A stretch of 64,000 bases of DNA from Nemania diffusa (lineage: Eukaryota; Ascomycota; Sordariomycetes; Xylariales; Xylariaceae): positions 124,001 through 188,000 of the forward strand of contig JBBPUQ010000001.1 of the NCBI GenBank assembly GCA_038501195.1, read 5' to 3'. Shown piece after piece: positions 13,332 to 25,503 of the stretch (position 1 is its first letter; the number at the start of each line of letters is the position of its first letter). The position numbers and the translations under genes are program-made. The notes under the pieces were generated by a model. It worked only from the letters and a program-made list of their open reading frames with translations. It searched no databases and was not told the DNA's origin.

Positions 13332-14872
13332 TGCGGTATAATGTCATGACAGCCTGGGCTTCTTAGTACCTCTGCTTAGCGCTCCTGAGTTGTGGTGTAT
13401 GATACTGACCAAGGCAAAAGGTGGGTGGTAATAATGATAATTCGCTCTTGCTTTCTAGACAGGTGGGTAAATTAAAAGGCTCATAATGGGACTTCAGTTG
13501 GTAGCACTAGTCAACAGCTGCGGCTAGGTATTGAACTAGATCGCCTAGGTATAATCATAACATATCACAACAGTATTTCATTTGTTTGTTTGTTTATTTA
13601 TTTATTCTTGTGATAGAGCTAGCTGCTATGTTTCGTTTTATAGTCTCTATGTCGAGTCATCTTTCGTTGGCTAATTGGCTAAGCTTTACTAGATCGCTGA
13701 GTTCGAAACTAGATTCAATATCACACCGATCCTGTTAGGTAAATAGTAGCAGAGCATCCTTAGGGAACATATCAACCTGTCATATAGCCAGGCAGCCTCT
13801 AACATCACGTTATGAAAGGGGACGTGGAGCTCGGCATTATTATATATCGATGTTGGGATAACGTTGAAGGCTACCATCTCCAACCTCGAGAGAGAGATGA
13901 ACTAATAGCGCGAAATCGAATTAAAACGAGCTCTATGGCTATGTCGCCAACCTATGGGATCTACTCGGCGTCTATATCGATGCAGACGATAAGCTAGAGA
14001 GGGCTTGAGGAGAACATCGTAGTGTCCGCTGCGAACGAGACGCGATCGCGGGCTAGGGGGCTCGAAGCCCGCACTCCAGATAATCTAAATCTTCTATAAG
14101 TTTTCCCCAGCTAAGACGGACCAAACCATGTAGCATCACGCCGTCATGTATATCCTTCATGCACCCCGCGTCCCAGTTTCCTCCGCTGCATAGATGCTAC
14201 TAGTTGAACTCGAAGAGTCCTCGAGAGTGGTATGGACCCCAAATGACAGCTTTCGTTCGCAGTCCAGTGTTAGCAGCCATTATGGTGATACAATTAGGTC
14301 ACCATATTAGAGTAGAGCACTTGCTCGCTGAGCCAAAGGGGCCTTGGGCCTCACTATAGCACAGGCGGTGGAGTTTAGAAGCCTTAAAAGTAGGCGGACT
14401 ATACAAAAAACACACGATGACCCCACCCAAATCGTATAAAGGGGAACGAACGCACAATTTTCGTGTCGATGATAGCCTTATGAGTGTTGCTGGTGGTGGT
14501 GGTGGTGGTGGTAGTGTTAAGAACAGTAGCGCCGAATGGCCACGATCGCATCATGTGAGCATGAAGGCAGGGCTGTAAATATATTATAACGGTTGTAATA
14601 GACTCCTAGGCGTTGTGAACCATCTGCCTACCAATAACCTCAATGTTGGCGATTTTGGTAGTTGGATTTGGCTTTGCCTCTTCTGTCGCACCAGCAACGC
14701 CTAGCCAATGCCAAGGGTGCCAAGGTCAGAGGCTTTCATGTAGGACTAATTCTAGCAAGAAGTCATTGAAATGAGGAAGGACGGTAAGGACAAGTGACCA
14801 AAATTATATCGGCATTCCCCACATTGTAGCAGAGCTCCGAAAAGACATATGTCTTCTAGTAGCTCTACCTAT
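13332..14872. other. Gene-free spacer with a GGT microsatellite
   Basis: About 1.5 kb without a supportable gene. It holds the 5' flank of the acetyltransferase, a (GGT)n tract near 14491-14513 and a perfect 7-bp GC stem at 14048-14072. One short frame around 13930-14010 has protein-like composition but no recognisable family, and it is broken by stops on both sides; it may be a relic. Confidence 0.5.
14491..14513. repeat. (GGT)n microsatellite
   Basis: About seven uninterrupted TGG/GGT units read directly in the sequence, in non-coding DNA between the acetyltransferase and the transcription factor gene. Confidence 0.9.
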
Positions 14873-16105
14873 TTATGAGTTCGTGATAGTCGATGATGCG
14901 CAACTATCCTGGCTAGGTTGTGGTGCCTCGCCTGTGATGACCTCGTAGGGCAGTGCCAGCCATCGATCCCATCTCTTTCCTAGATATCCCTGTATATGGA
15001 ATAAGACCTGGTGTCCGGCGTTGCCAATGACCCAAGAGCCTCTTCTTCTATGCAGCAGGGTGGCGTAGTGTGCAAGAATGATAAGGGCTTCAGGCCGTCG
15101 CAGGTCGAGAAGATTAGTGAAATCTTCTGTTGTGGTGATGAGCCACGAGAAGGCTTGGTGTGTTGACGCCGAAGGGAAATTCACAGCGTTTTCGTAATCT
15201 AGACTCGTCTGGAGAGAATCAAGCGAGGCCTGACAAGTCTGAATCGATGAAGGGCTGAGGTCAGCTTGGTCGAGCATCTCCCGCAGTCCTCGACACTCAT
15301 CCTGCGAAGGTTTCTCGCTGGCAGCCCGCTTTTGTGACTGTATAATGATAGGGCCCAGGGCGGTTTGGACTAAACAGTCAAACCAGCTGTTCAGGACCAC
15401 GTTGATGCCACGAAGGAGCCTAATACAGCCAATGAGCCTCTCTAAAAGAGTACTGAGATCCGAACCCGGTAGCGAGAAGGTTTCCCAAAAGATACACAAT
15501 GCCAGCAGGTGGGAGAAGAGGAATATGTCTAAACAGTTAGTTGAGTCGATCTTCTCGAGAGTATCCCAGTAGCCGGTTAAAGCGGAGGCTTGAAGCTTAG
15601 CGGCGAGATCGCAATAATACGCTGCTCGATCGGGCCGTTTCAGACTCATATGGCAAGCTGACACGGCCAACACCTCATCGAGCAAGAAGGACGAGACGAG
15701 GGCGCGCTCAACCACGGCCCGATGGTACAGTTCGGTATGGTTGTCCTCCACGAGAATGGTCTTGTACACCTCGGTGGTGAAGTGATGGAATAACTCAACG
15801 TGGTCGACGTTGGCGCTCGGGCCAAGCGAGTGGACGAGCGCGTGTGGCCGGAGTAGGCTGGCAGACCCGTCTCCAACGCTGTGAAAGGGCGAGCCGGGGT
15901 CAGCAGGGCTCGCGCTAGAAATAATCGTTTGGCTGGCCTGGTGCCGTGATGCGGTTCCTGTTGAGCCGCCGTGGGTGCGATAGACGCAACTCCTTGCGGA
16001 GAATGTGCATCTGCGGCAAATTGGACGGGTTTCGTCGCATTTCAAGTGTCTTCGCTTACACTCGACGCAGCCAGTTCGCGTCTTAGTATGGCCTCGGCGG
16101 GCCAT
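14873..16105 (-). CDS. Zn(II)2Cys6 transcription factor
   Basis: A single exon of 410 residues. The start was set at the ATG giving MARRGHTKTRTGC (16103-16105), although the frame stays open to 16339, because fungal binuclear cluster proteins usually begin just before the zinc cluster. The six cysteines have spacing C-x2-C-x6-C-x6-C-x2-C-x6-C at residues 12-39, with the basic run KRRHLK between Cys2 and Cys3. The C-terminal region is helical and lacks low complexity, as in Upc2-type fungal regulators. It is divergently placed to the MFS gene with about 800 bp between them, and lies in the cluster flank, so it is a candidate pathway regulator. A role in sterol or general metabolism cannot be excluded. 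Confidence 0.9.
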   Translation of the reverse strand: MARRGHTKTRTGCVECKRRHLKCDETRPICRRCTFSARSCVYRTHGGSTGTASRHQASQTIISSASPADPGSPFHSVGDGSASLLRPHALVHSLGPSANVDHVELFHHFTTEVYKTILVEDNHTELYHRAVVERALVSSFLLDEVLAVSACHMSLKRPDRAAYYCDLAAKLQASALTGYWDTLEKIDSTNCLDIFLFSHLLALCIFWETFSLPGSDLSTLLERLIGCIRLLRGINVVLNSWFDCLVQTALGPIIIQSQKRAASEKPSQDECRGLREMLDQADLSPSSIQTCQASLDSLQTSLDYENAVNFPSASTHQAFSWLITTTEDFTNLLDLRRPEALIILAHYATLLHRRRGSWVIGNAGHQVLFHIQGYLGKRWDRWLALPYEVITGEAPQPSQDSCASSTITNS

Positions 16106-16904
16106 CGTAAAAAGGACTGATTTGAGTGTGCTGTAGAGCGGTATGTATGGAGATTTAGTCGTTAATTGAAGGGATGGCCGGCTCCTTTTCGTGTTCAAAT
16201 CCGCGCGGACCCACGTCGCTCGTATGAGTGCGAGAGTGCGCGAACCCCTGTCCTGCGAGTAATGTAACTTGCTGCGTCTAGTCTTACGTACACAGACACT
16301 GTACCGCCACAGGCCTGAAATTGCGGACGTTCGAGTCAAACAGTAATGGCTTGTCAGGCACGTCCACTATTCTCTGCAACTTTTCCACTTTAGTGTTAGC
16401 CCAGGTAGACAGACTAGGCGCCAAGTTGGGGAGTTAGGCATCACTATCATAGCGATTGACAGCACCGTAAGCCTTGGGTTCTAGAAGCCATGTTGCGGGC
16501 TCGTATGGAGAACGAGCAACGAGGTATGGTGGAGTATAAACGAGAGCAGTAGGTCCTCCCATCGTGATGCCTATTTAGGTAGACAGCATGCGGAGGTCTC
16601 AGACCCTTGGCATAACCTATAGGCAGAGATGTTTGTGGTGATATTGAATAACTCGCCCCGGAACCTGGATGTTGCCGGTTCGCTAATCGCAGGTGATGCA
16701 GGACTTGGCGAGGTGAATATATTTTTATTTTTAAATCGCAAGCTACTTAGTTATTGGTAGATCCCGTCGTTTGCCCTTCATGGTTCTTTAACAATGATCC
16801 CGGCCAGTTTTGATGAAGTCTACGCGTTAAATCTATTCATATACTTCTTTTAGGCAGTCAATGAAACTTTTCCGCGCTTCAATAAGCTAAGCCGCACCGC
16901 CCAT
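16106..16904. promoter_or_regulatory. Divergent promoter region, transcription factor / MFS transporter
   Basis: About 800 bases between two divergent starts, so both promoters must lie here. I saw no convincing palindromic CGG...CCG pair by eye. Nothing coding is apparent apart from the open extension upstream of the transcription factor start (to 16339). Confidence 0.6.
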
Positions 16905-18568
16905 ATGGCTCTACCGCATAACGAAGATCATCACTTCCAGGCAGAAGCTATGGCGAGCAATGAGGAGCACAAGGAACTTCATTCCCCAGAAGAGAGCGCT
17001 CACGAACGCGATGGCGTCGTCGTGCCTATCCTCGTCGGATGGGAAGAGCCAGAGGACCAAGACCCGGCGAATCCTATGAACTGGTCAGCCGCATGGAAAT
17101 GGGGGAATATCGCCCAGTTGTCGGCACTCACATTCTTAACGTATGTTTTCTAATACGATGCTCCAACTGTACTCCAGAATTCGCTGGCCGAAGTCAATCT
17201 AACCATCATGAATGCATCTACAGTCCGCTTTCCTCCTCTGCCTTTGCACCCGGTGTCCCTCTCGTTCTAGCCGAGTTCAATAATTATTCTTCCATTCTTG
17301 CGACTTTTGTTGTCTCGATTTTTATTCTTGGATTTGCAACAGGCCCGCTTCTCATCGCCCCTCTTAGCGAGATGTACGGTCGGCTCAAGATCTACCACTG
17401 TTGTAATGTTCTATTCGTCGTTTTCACAATCGCATGTGCCGTCGCGTCGTCCTTTGAGCAACTCCTTGCGTTTCGATTTCTTGCAGGTTTTGCCGGGGTC
17501 GCCACGGTCACATGCGGCAGCGGGAGTATTGCAGATATGATACCGCGCGAACAAAGAGGTGTAGCGATTTCTGTGTGGTCTTCGGGACCCTTATTTGGAC
17601 CGATCGTGGGCCCTGTCATCGGTGGCTTCCTCGTCGAGGCAAAGGGCTGGAGGTGGGCCTTCTGGCTAGTTGCTATTCTGGTATGTCTATCTACTTCCGG
17701 GCTTCGTCTCATGGTGGCATATCGATATTAATATGTCGGTTTATAGGCAGGTGTTTTCACCGTAACGGGATTTTTTGTTCTTCGAGAATCATATGCCCCT
17801 GTCCTACTAGAACGAAAAGCACGAAAACTCCGCGAAAGTACCGGAAATAATGCCTACAGATCAAAATTTGACAACGGCAAAAGCACCAGTCAGCTGTTAA
17901 AAGAGGCCCTAATTCGCCCAGTCAAGCTACTCCTCTTTTCACCTCCAGTCACACTCATGAGCATTTACATCGCGATTCTATACGGACTGTCTTACATCTT
18001 ATTCACGACGTTTACTTTCGTCTTTGAAGACCAATATGGCTTTACCGCTTCCAGAGCAGGTTTATCATTTCTGGGTTCTGGAGTCGGCACTATAATTGGG
18101 CTCTTCTACGGATCTCTCATCAGCGACCCAGTTATCAAAAAGGCGATAGCTAAAAAAGGTGCAGCTGAGCCAGAAGATCGACTCACTTTTATCATTACCG
18201 TACCCGCTGCATTAACCATCCCTGCTGGTTTCTTTCTATATGGCTGGGCAACGCAGATGAAGCTACACTTCATCGTCCCTATGGTTGGGAATGCTTTGAA
18301 TGGATTTGGGACGATCGCGGTACTAATGTGTATTCAAACGTATCTCATCGATGCGTATACTGAGCACGCAGCTAGTGTTATAGCTGCTAACGCTGTACTC
18401 AGGAGTCTTTTGGGAGCCCTATTGCCGCTTTTCGGCTTGAAGCTGTACGATTCTCTGGGCCTCGGTTGGGGAAACACTCTCTTGGGGTTTCTTGCCCTCG
18501 CGTTTGCCCCTGTGCCTTGGCTGTTTAGGATCTATGGCCGGAGAATACGCCAAAGATCTAGCGCTTAA
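16905..18568 (+). CDS. MFS drug/metabolite transporter (DHA1 type, 12 TM)
   Basis: Proposed exons are 16905-17140, 17224-17680 and 17747-18568, giving 504 residues. The joined protein has a hydrophilic N-terminus with the DPANPMNWS segment typical of fungal DHA1 transporters, followed by hydrophobic spans. A motif-A-like loop (SEMYGRLKIYH) precedes the third span, and an antiporter motif C (SSGPLFGPIVGPVIGG) lies in the fifth. The second half has a charged central loop (residues about 260-300) and further spans. The family exports polyamines, drugs and fungal metabolites across the plasma membrane by proton antiport. Position next to a regulator and a P450, 6 kb from the synthase, fits an exporter of the cluster product. 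The two introns (83 and 66 bp) were chosen because they restore the conserved TFLTPL...FAPGV and AILAGVF segments. Confidence 0.9.
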
Positions 18569-19305
18569 TTTGCCAAGTCCTATAAAATGTATATAACACA
18601 CATTTCTCTTCATAAATATGGTGTAGATTAGCTCTAGCACGCGTGGTAACCTTCCAAGGGACCGGCGTTACAATAATAATCTATTAATCTCGAAATACTG
18701 GGTATCTTAGTAACAAGTATGCACTTTTCAGAGGTATGCGCTTTGTATGTTGAGCTCTAGATAGGTAATTTTTCTTAGAGCTTAAGCAATGACTTGCCTA
18801 AAGCCGCTGTAGTTAAACCCGGCAGCGCGGATATTGGTTAACTTAAACCGGGTAGGGTTTGTCCCATGTCGTAGACTTGCCTAGTTTTAGTAGAAGAATA
18901 TGTTGACTGCCAATTCTAAGCGACGAATGATCTACATATGTACGGATACCAAACACGTGGGAGCGGACCGTTAAGAGACCTTGCATTTAGCCCTAAATCT
19001 TTTCTAGTAATTGCAGGGATCCGCGTATCTTCGTAGAATTCTAAGTGGAGGCTCGAATAGCGATGTCGTATCCCCCTCGGACTTTGTATCCACTTCCCAG
19101 CGTATACATACGCGTACATGGTGCTGTAGTAGAAACAAGCTGCGAGGTGTTGCAGTAGAAATACAACTCCAAAACGGAATGACATGCCACCGAGGAAATT
19201 ATGCACGTGTCCTATCTACATTTCTGTTCTTTAATATCTGCTGGGTAGCCGCAGAATTTCTCGAAAACTTTATTGTTGCAATCACCAATATCCCCGGGAG
19301 TCATC
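18569..19305. other. Spacer between MFS and P450 genes
   Basis: About 740 bases with the MFS 3' UTR and the P450 promoter. Short open frames on both strands overlap one another here and show no protein-family features. Confidence 0.55.
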
Positions 19306-20933
19306 ATGTTGCTATTTCAACTAGCGGAGGGATCACGCCTCTTATCTTGGCAAACTGCCGGAATCCTTGTCCTGCTTATATGCGCCACAAACTTAAGCAT
19401 AACCTGCTTCACAGCCATACATAACTTATTTCTGCATCCCTTGCGCAAATTCAAAGGCCCAAAGTTATGGATCGCATTTCCCATCCTCAAGACTATTGCG
19501 CAGCTGCGGGGACAGTTAGACTTCGAAACCCGGCGACTTCACCAGAAATACGGTTCTATAGTCCGCATTTCGCCAAATGAGCTGACTTTTACCACCGCTG
19601 AAGCTTGGAAGGACATCTACGGACATGGCCACGCTGAATACCCCAAGTTCTTTCCCGAGGGTTTTCGCCCTGGGGAGAACGGCAGGAAGACTGACATCAT
19701 ATCCTCTAATGCCCAGGATCATTTCAGATTTCGTAGGGCCATGTTGCCTGCGTTTTCCGATCGAGCGCTCGCCCAACAAGAACCCATAATTCGACAATAT
19801 GTGGACTTGCTTATTCAGAAATTAGGAGAGGTTGCCGTAAAGGACAGCTCCAGCACAAACATGGTCACGTGGTATACATTTACTACGTTCGACCTAATCG
19901 GGGACTTGGCCTTTGGAGAATCGTTTGATGGGCTAAAGTCTGGAAAGGAGAATGCATGGATATCAAGTATCGAAAAGATGATGAAACTTTTCCCAATTCT
20001 AATTCTCGCAACCTCGTCGCGAATCCTCGCCAAACTGCTTCTGTACCTCGCTGGAGATAAGATCAAGAACTCTCAAGCTAATCACCTTGCTATGGTCCAA
20101 GGACTGGCAACGAAGCGAATGCAGAACAAGGATCAAGAACATCGAGGTGATTTCATGGATTTCATGATGAGAGCTCAAGGGCAGGAGCATGGACTCACTA
20201 GTGCAGAGCTAATGGGCAATTCGGATACCTTGATTGTGGCTGGCTCCGAGACCACGGCTACTTTACTATGTGGTGTAACATATTATCTACTCAGCACCCC
20301 GGATGCCTGGATCAAGTGTGTGACGGAAGTACGAAATGCTTTCGCCAAAGCCGAGGATATATCCTTTCAGTCAGCTAGCGCGAAGTTGCCGTACATGCTG
20401 GCATGTCTCGACGAAGCGTTACGGCTTTTCCCTCCTGTCCCATCAGTATTATTCCGCCAGACTCCAAAGCATCAGGCCGTGACAATTGATGGAATGGTGA
20501 TCCCACCGAATGTAAGTCTCCCGTTCGTGAACCTGTCAGCGCAGATAACTTAGCTAACGCGACTGGATAGACTAATGTTGGCGTCCACCACATGGCTGCC
20601 TACCATTCTGAGGCTAACTTTCACGATCCGATGACATTTCATCCAGAAAGGTGGCTACCATCAGCACGTGAAGACGAAAAGTCGCCTTTCTACAATGACA
20701 AGCGCGAGTCACACAAACCCTTCAGCCTAGGCCCGAGAAATTGTATTGGGCGCAATTTAGCATATCATGAGATGCGAATCATCCTCGCAAACGTGCTCTG
20801 GCATTATGATATGAAATTAGACTCTACTTGCGAAGGTTGGGCAGAGAACCAGAAGACATTTGCTCTCTGGGAGAAACCGCCTCTACTGGTTCACATTACT
20901 CCCCGCAGCAAAAAGTTGCCTGGCCTTGCTTGA
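19306..20933 (+). CDS. Cytochrome P450 monooxygenase (CYP65/TRI11-like)
   Basis: Two exons, 19306-20511 and 20571-20933, encode 522 residues; the 59-bp intron has GTAAGT, GCTAACG and ATAG signals. The start is the ATG giving MLLFQLAEG, which places a hydrophobic N-terminal membrane anchor at residues about 10-35, followed by the HPLRKFKGPK hinge. The I-helix AGSETTA, the K-helix EALR and the heme-binding FSLGPRNCIGR (Cys codon 20742-20744) are all present, so the enzyme looks intact. The YGSIVRISPNEL and WKDIYG segments resemble the fungal CYP65/TRI11 group, which often hydroxylates or epoxidises secondary metabolites in the ER membrane. It is the last gene before a repeat-scarred spacer and likely a tailoring enzyme of the cluster; the substrate is unknown. 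Confidence 0.93.
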
Positions 20934-22879
20934 TACGCTAAGTGAGGGCCTATATTGCGAAATTGGTACGAGTGCGGTGCGAGGCGATCACACAGTGTAG
21001 ATATTGGCCGTTTTTAAGACCTAGAGGGTCATGGATAAATTCGCCCCTTTATTGAGCTCTGTACCATACGCCTCCTACCACTGTTGAAGCTGTGACAGCG
21101 TCCTATTCACTCGGGGACCAATTTCGCTCGCCGTATTCGAAACGAAGCTTATAATGGATCAGCTCCTCGGTCTTTTGAGGTGCTTACTGCTTACTTTCAT
21201 ATCGTCGACATGAAAGGCCGCCAATCTATTGAAGAAGTAGTGACCCGTTGGTGCTATCTTATCACTCTCCGGTTGAAGGCTGTGTTCTGCACATGAAGGA
21301 GCACTGCTAGATGCGTTGAGGTAATAAATAATCAACAAACACTTCGACAACTAAACCTCAGAGGTCGGGTCACGCCCCTCCCTAGACAGGGAATACAACT
21401 GCTAGGCAATAGAATCGCTAAATAGACTAGATGAACAGCTAGGGTTGTTTATGTTGAATATTATTAATGTATATAAAGAAAGGAGTTCCTCGTTGCGTGC
21501 TAGATAGGACTCAACAATCAATACAATCGAGCCCTTACCCCTATACTGCCTAGCTGCGTCTCAATGATGACTAGTAATTAAACCTCACCAAGAGGCAGTA
21601 AGATATTTTCTTGCCATTAAAAAAATTCTCACGTTCATTTAACTACCTTATAAGCATCTTAAAAGTCGTACTATACTTTATATTAATCACTTACTGTTAG
21701 GTGATAATATCCCCGGGGCCTATACGTGGTTGCATTGGTAGTTTGGCTACCTATATAACTACTCAGTTAATCTTCCCATTGAGCCCGATACTACACTACT
21801 CTTCCTATCTCTACCTAAGGCTCCTGCTCACTCTGCGACTAAATCTTCTGACAGTTTAGGTTATAATGCCCCAGGCTTGAAGGCCTCCTATTTCCATTTC
21901 CTAAATTTTATTCGCTCTGACTGACTTGGCTCGGTGATCGCTTGCAATACTAATTTATACAATCTTCCATTAAAAAAAAGACCACTGTGGCATATTTCCC
22001 CATAGCAAGGTATGTGCGCACCAGAAATATTGCTATCAGCGTGATAATTGGAACACCTTTTAGTTTGCTCTTCAAAATGGGGGTTTATAAGCATACAGCT
22101 TTTACTGCTAGTGTTTGGCAAGTATAATAGATCAAAATTAGATATTTGAAACTCGAAGTTGAGCAAGTGTCAGGAGAGAGACGCCAGCTAGAATTTCTAA
22201 AATCAGTTCATTATGTATGTTGGTTTTGCATCCATCTACCCAGCAATAGCTACGCCGCTTTACTCGCGGCATAGATAAGCATCGTTAAGAAATCTAGATT
22301 AGGAAACATTGCTCGTGCCATTCTAGGACCTTCGTATGATCCCCTAAACTTATGGACCCCCGGTTTAAACTTCTGACACTGCAAACCCCTAATAGTACTG
22401 CGCTTAGTTATAGTAACACGCGATTCAATTTCCTACAAGTATCGTGCGCGGCTGGGGCGCCAAATAGAATGAGTTTTTTTGGCACCGGTTAGGTAGATAG
22501 AACAGTTGCTAGATAATAATTACCTTAGATCTATCACTCCGAAAAATCCGCTTAGAAATGGTATTTATAGTGTGTTGATACTAGATGCTTAAACTGATAC
22601 ACAGCAGCAACAACAAAAATAGCTACTATAAGAACTGGTAACACGTATCCATTAGGCACATGCCGTCTTCAATAGAACCTTTTCTTATGAAACGTCCACA
22701 GAGGCAAGCAAAGTCCAACGCTCATACGCCTCTTGAACTTTACAATACCACACTCCTTTGTCTCTCCGAAGTACAACTACAAGCCCATAACAAGGTATCC
22801 CGTTCACAACCCGGTATACACTACTCTCGGAGCAAAAGAAAACATGATCTACACACCCAACATCAGACTCCCGACATGA
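20934..22879. other. Repeat-scarred spacer at the likely cluster edge
   Basis: About 1.95 kb without an intact gene. It contains the possible retroelement relic described separately (21450-21925), otherwise AT-rich DNA. A short frame at 22660-22890 has no recognisable features. Confidence 0.55.
21450..21925 (+). mobile_element. Possible degraded LTR/copia-type relic
   Basis: A segment beginning TGTTGAATATTATTAATG and containing TATAAAG is followed by a run ending in AATCAATACAATCGAG. That arrangement resembles the end of a fungal copia LTR. Downstream, one plus-strand frame (about 21690-21924) reads through with protein-like composition (SDSLGYNAPGLKASYFHF), interrupted by an in-frame TAG near 21740. 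I could not identify the domain or a second LTR. Call made on appearance only. Confidence 0.3.
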
Positions 22880-25503
22880 TTAATTCGTGAACTTCCCACC
22901 ACACCCACCGCACAACTCAGCCGAGATATCCTGCTCCACGATATCCCTCAACTGGGGTGCCATATTGAGCAGTTCCTCGGACTTGAGGCACTTCATGCCG
23001 CAGACGCCGCACGTGCGGGAGACATTGGGCGCGACGACGGGGACGCCTGTATTCGCGCAATTCTCTACAACAAAAAACCCGTCAGCCTCCAAACACGAGA
23101 AAAGAGGGGCGGAGAGCTAGATCCTAGAGCTCACAATCACGTGGAAAGAAGTTGAAAAAAAAGGAGACGTACCAAAGACGTGCCCGCTCCCGCAACACGA
23201 CGAGCTCCCCCACGGCACGAGCGGCCTCTCGCAGAACACGCACAGCTGCCTGCGCGCAATAGTATGGAACTGATCCCTCAGCGCAGCGCGCTCGTCGCCC
23301 GGCGCCGTCGCGGGCGCGGAGAAGCCGGGCACGGGGGGCCCGCCGCCATACATCCACTCCCAAGCCCTAGCCTCCGTGCTTAGCGGGTTGTCGCTGCCGC
23401 CAGTCCTGTCTCTATGCTGGATGTGGTCGTGGTCGTAGGCGCGCGGGTGCGTGCCGAAGAGGACGCGGCACTTGAGCCCCGCGAAGGTGTCGCGCTCGAG
23501 CTCGAGGGTGCTGTGCACGCTGACGAGCGCGGCGCTCGTGGCGCCGCCGGGGCTCGCCGTCAGGCCCCAGATGCGCACGCGGTGGAGGTGGACCTGGTCC
23601 TCCGTGTCGACGCCGCGGAGGCCGGGGAAGGCTTCCCTGGCGCTGTTATCGCCGTCGTCTTCGTCCGCCTCCGCGTTCGCGTCCATGTCGTCGAAGTCGT
23701 CGTCGTCGTCGTCGTCGTCAGAGTCCAGGTCGCTGTCGAGTTCGTCCGAGTCGGACTCGAAGCTCGCGTCGCCGCGCCCTTTGTCGCCCGACGGCCCCTG
23801 GCGGTGGGCGAGTACGCGGGGCAGCTGGTGCTCGATGATCTGGGTGATTTCCGTGGTCCAGCGCAGGCCGGTGGTGGTCGTGTCGTCTTCTGGGCTTGGG
23901 GGTAGGATGAGGTTTGTCTGGTGCCAGGCGGGATTATCGTGCGTTGCGGAGAGGCGGACAAGAGTGTAACATGGCGTGGTAGTGTTTTGCGAGTACGAAG
24001 GGGGGTGAATGATCAATCCTATGTTTGTTAGGAGAGAATAGTGAAATATACTACTAAGTGCAGAGAAAACACACCTGTGATGGGGTTTTCTATGTGCAGC
24101 ATATCTTCCTCAGTCGGATACGTAGTGCCACACTCGTCTGTCGAATGCCTAGTAATCGGAGAAGTGTGGTCAAACGGCAGCTCGAATGCTTGCACTTTCG
24201 TCGGCGACGCGATAACGCCTCGACAAACGTTAGAGCCCGGCATCATCCAGATCTAAGACATAATTAGACTCGTCACGGAGAAGGCATGACAAGAGTGAAT
24301 TACCTGATCTTCCCAGACCACGAAGGCATCCGTCGAGAGATAGAGACATACGCCGCTGGCGTCAGCCCTAGCGACATGGACACTAGGCAATCCATGTTCG
24401 TCTCTCGAATCGTCGATGGTAATTTGCCTGAACCCGATGTAGTTGTGCGCTACATACGAGAGGATGCACGTCTGCGAGCTGCCCCTCCTTAACCAGGGGC
24501 TCCAGCTCAGCGCGAACGAAGAACTACTATAGACGTAGTCAGGGTCCGTTGGCTTGCCAAACAATTAGCATAAATAGATAAATAGATAGCCTCGTGGACA
24601 GCGCAACACACAACACATAACACTTACATCCGTCGGTGCAGGATGAGGTCCCTCAGCCATGAAGCGAGCGACTTCGCAAACCTTCCAAGTGCCGGGATGT
24701 CCCGGCTCAGCCTTCGCATCGTGTTGCGCATCGACCAGTAGCACGACAACCTCGCGGTCATCATTCAAATACGCCAAGACAGCCCCCGACCCGCGCGTAT
24801 CCCTCGCCCACGCGAACGCCGCGATGCACTCCTTCTTATCCGTCACGCCAAGTCCCTCAGCAGCCGGCACGAGGAACCCGCCACCCACATGCCACGCGGC
24901 GGTCCAGGGCCGCATGGTCCGCGCGCCGCCGCCGCTTGCCCCCGCGGCGGACCCGACGGCCTCGGACGACGCGCCCTGGCAGTAGACGGTGACGATGCCG
25001 GCGGCGGTGAGCACGGCGAGCGCGGCCCTGCCCACGCGGCCGAGGCCGCAGGGCGACCAGGCCAGCGCCACGGTGTGGTTGAGGGTGCTGCCGTGGCCCG
25101 TGATGACGGCGGCGCCCGCGCCCGTGAAGAACGTGTACCCCGCGAACTCGTGGCCTAGCGCCTCGAAGAGGTGGCGGTTGAGCTCCGGGCTCTTCAGCGG
25201 CGCGACGGGGAAGCGCAGCGCCGCCTCGTCGTACTGGCGGGGGCCGCCGCCGTCGTAGTAGTAGTAGTGCGTGCGCCCGCCGCCGTCACCGCCGCCGACG
25301 CCTGCGCCGTCCGACGCCGACGCCGACGCCGACGCGGCGGGCGACCGCAGCGAGAAGTCGGGCACGTAGACGAGCACGCAGTCGTCGCAGCCGATGGCCA
25401 GCTCGTTGTCGGGCGACCAGACGATGTTGTGCGTTGTCTTGGGCAGGATGGACAAGCCGAAGGATTCCAAGGGCAGCGCATGGGCTGGGCTCACGGCCGA
25501 CAT
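22880..25503 (-). CDS. Transcription factor IIIC subunit (TFIIIC delta N-terminal + zf-TFIIIC)
   Basis: Five exons on the minus strand: 25503-24628, 24552-24304, 24252-24075, 24018-23173 and 23064-22880, giving 777 residues. The N-terminal half is a WD-like propeller (NIVWSPDNELAIGCDD near residue 20), as in the TFIIIC 90-kDa subunit family. A region rich in Asp/Glu, including eight consecutive Asp, lies in the fourth exon. The C-terminus has paired cysteine motifs (CVFCERP, CCGSGH, CGVCGMKC, CGGCGGKF) matching the zf-TFIIIC domain; the last intron splits this zinc-binding region. TFIIIC binds the B-box of tRNA genes and recruits TFIIIB for RNA polymerase III. The start is the ATG at 25501-25503; an upstream in-frame ATG at 25593 would add 30 residues. 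The gene is very GC-rich and looks like the conserved border of the metabolite cluster. Confidence 0.88.

Noticed and set aside
14048..14072. Perfect GC-rich stem GCGGGCT...AGCCCGC as a tRNA fragment or terminator
   Set aside because: No A-box, anticodon arm or acceptor partner could be found, and no gene ends nearby.
16106..16339. Upstream extension of the Zn2Cys6 factor to 16339
   Set aside because: The added 78 residues are unlike the family, and the ATG at 16105 places the zinc cluster at the normal position near the N-terminus.
23414..23905. Plus-strand open frame of 163 codons with Val repeats
   Set aside because: Opposite-strand reading of the GTC/GAC run in the TFIIIC gene.
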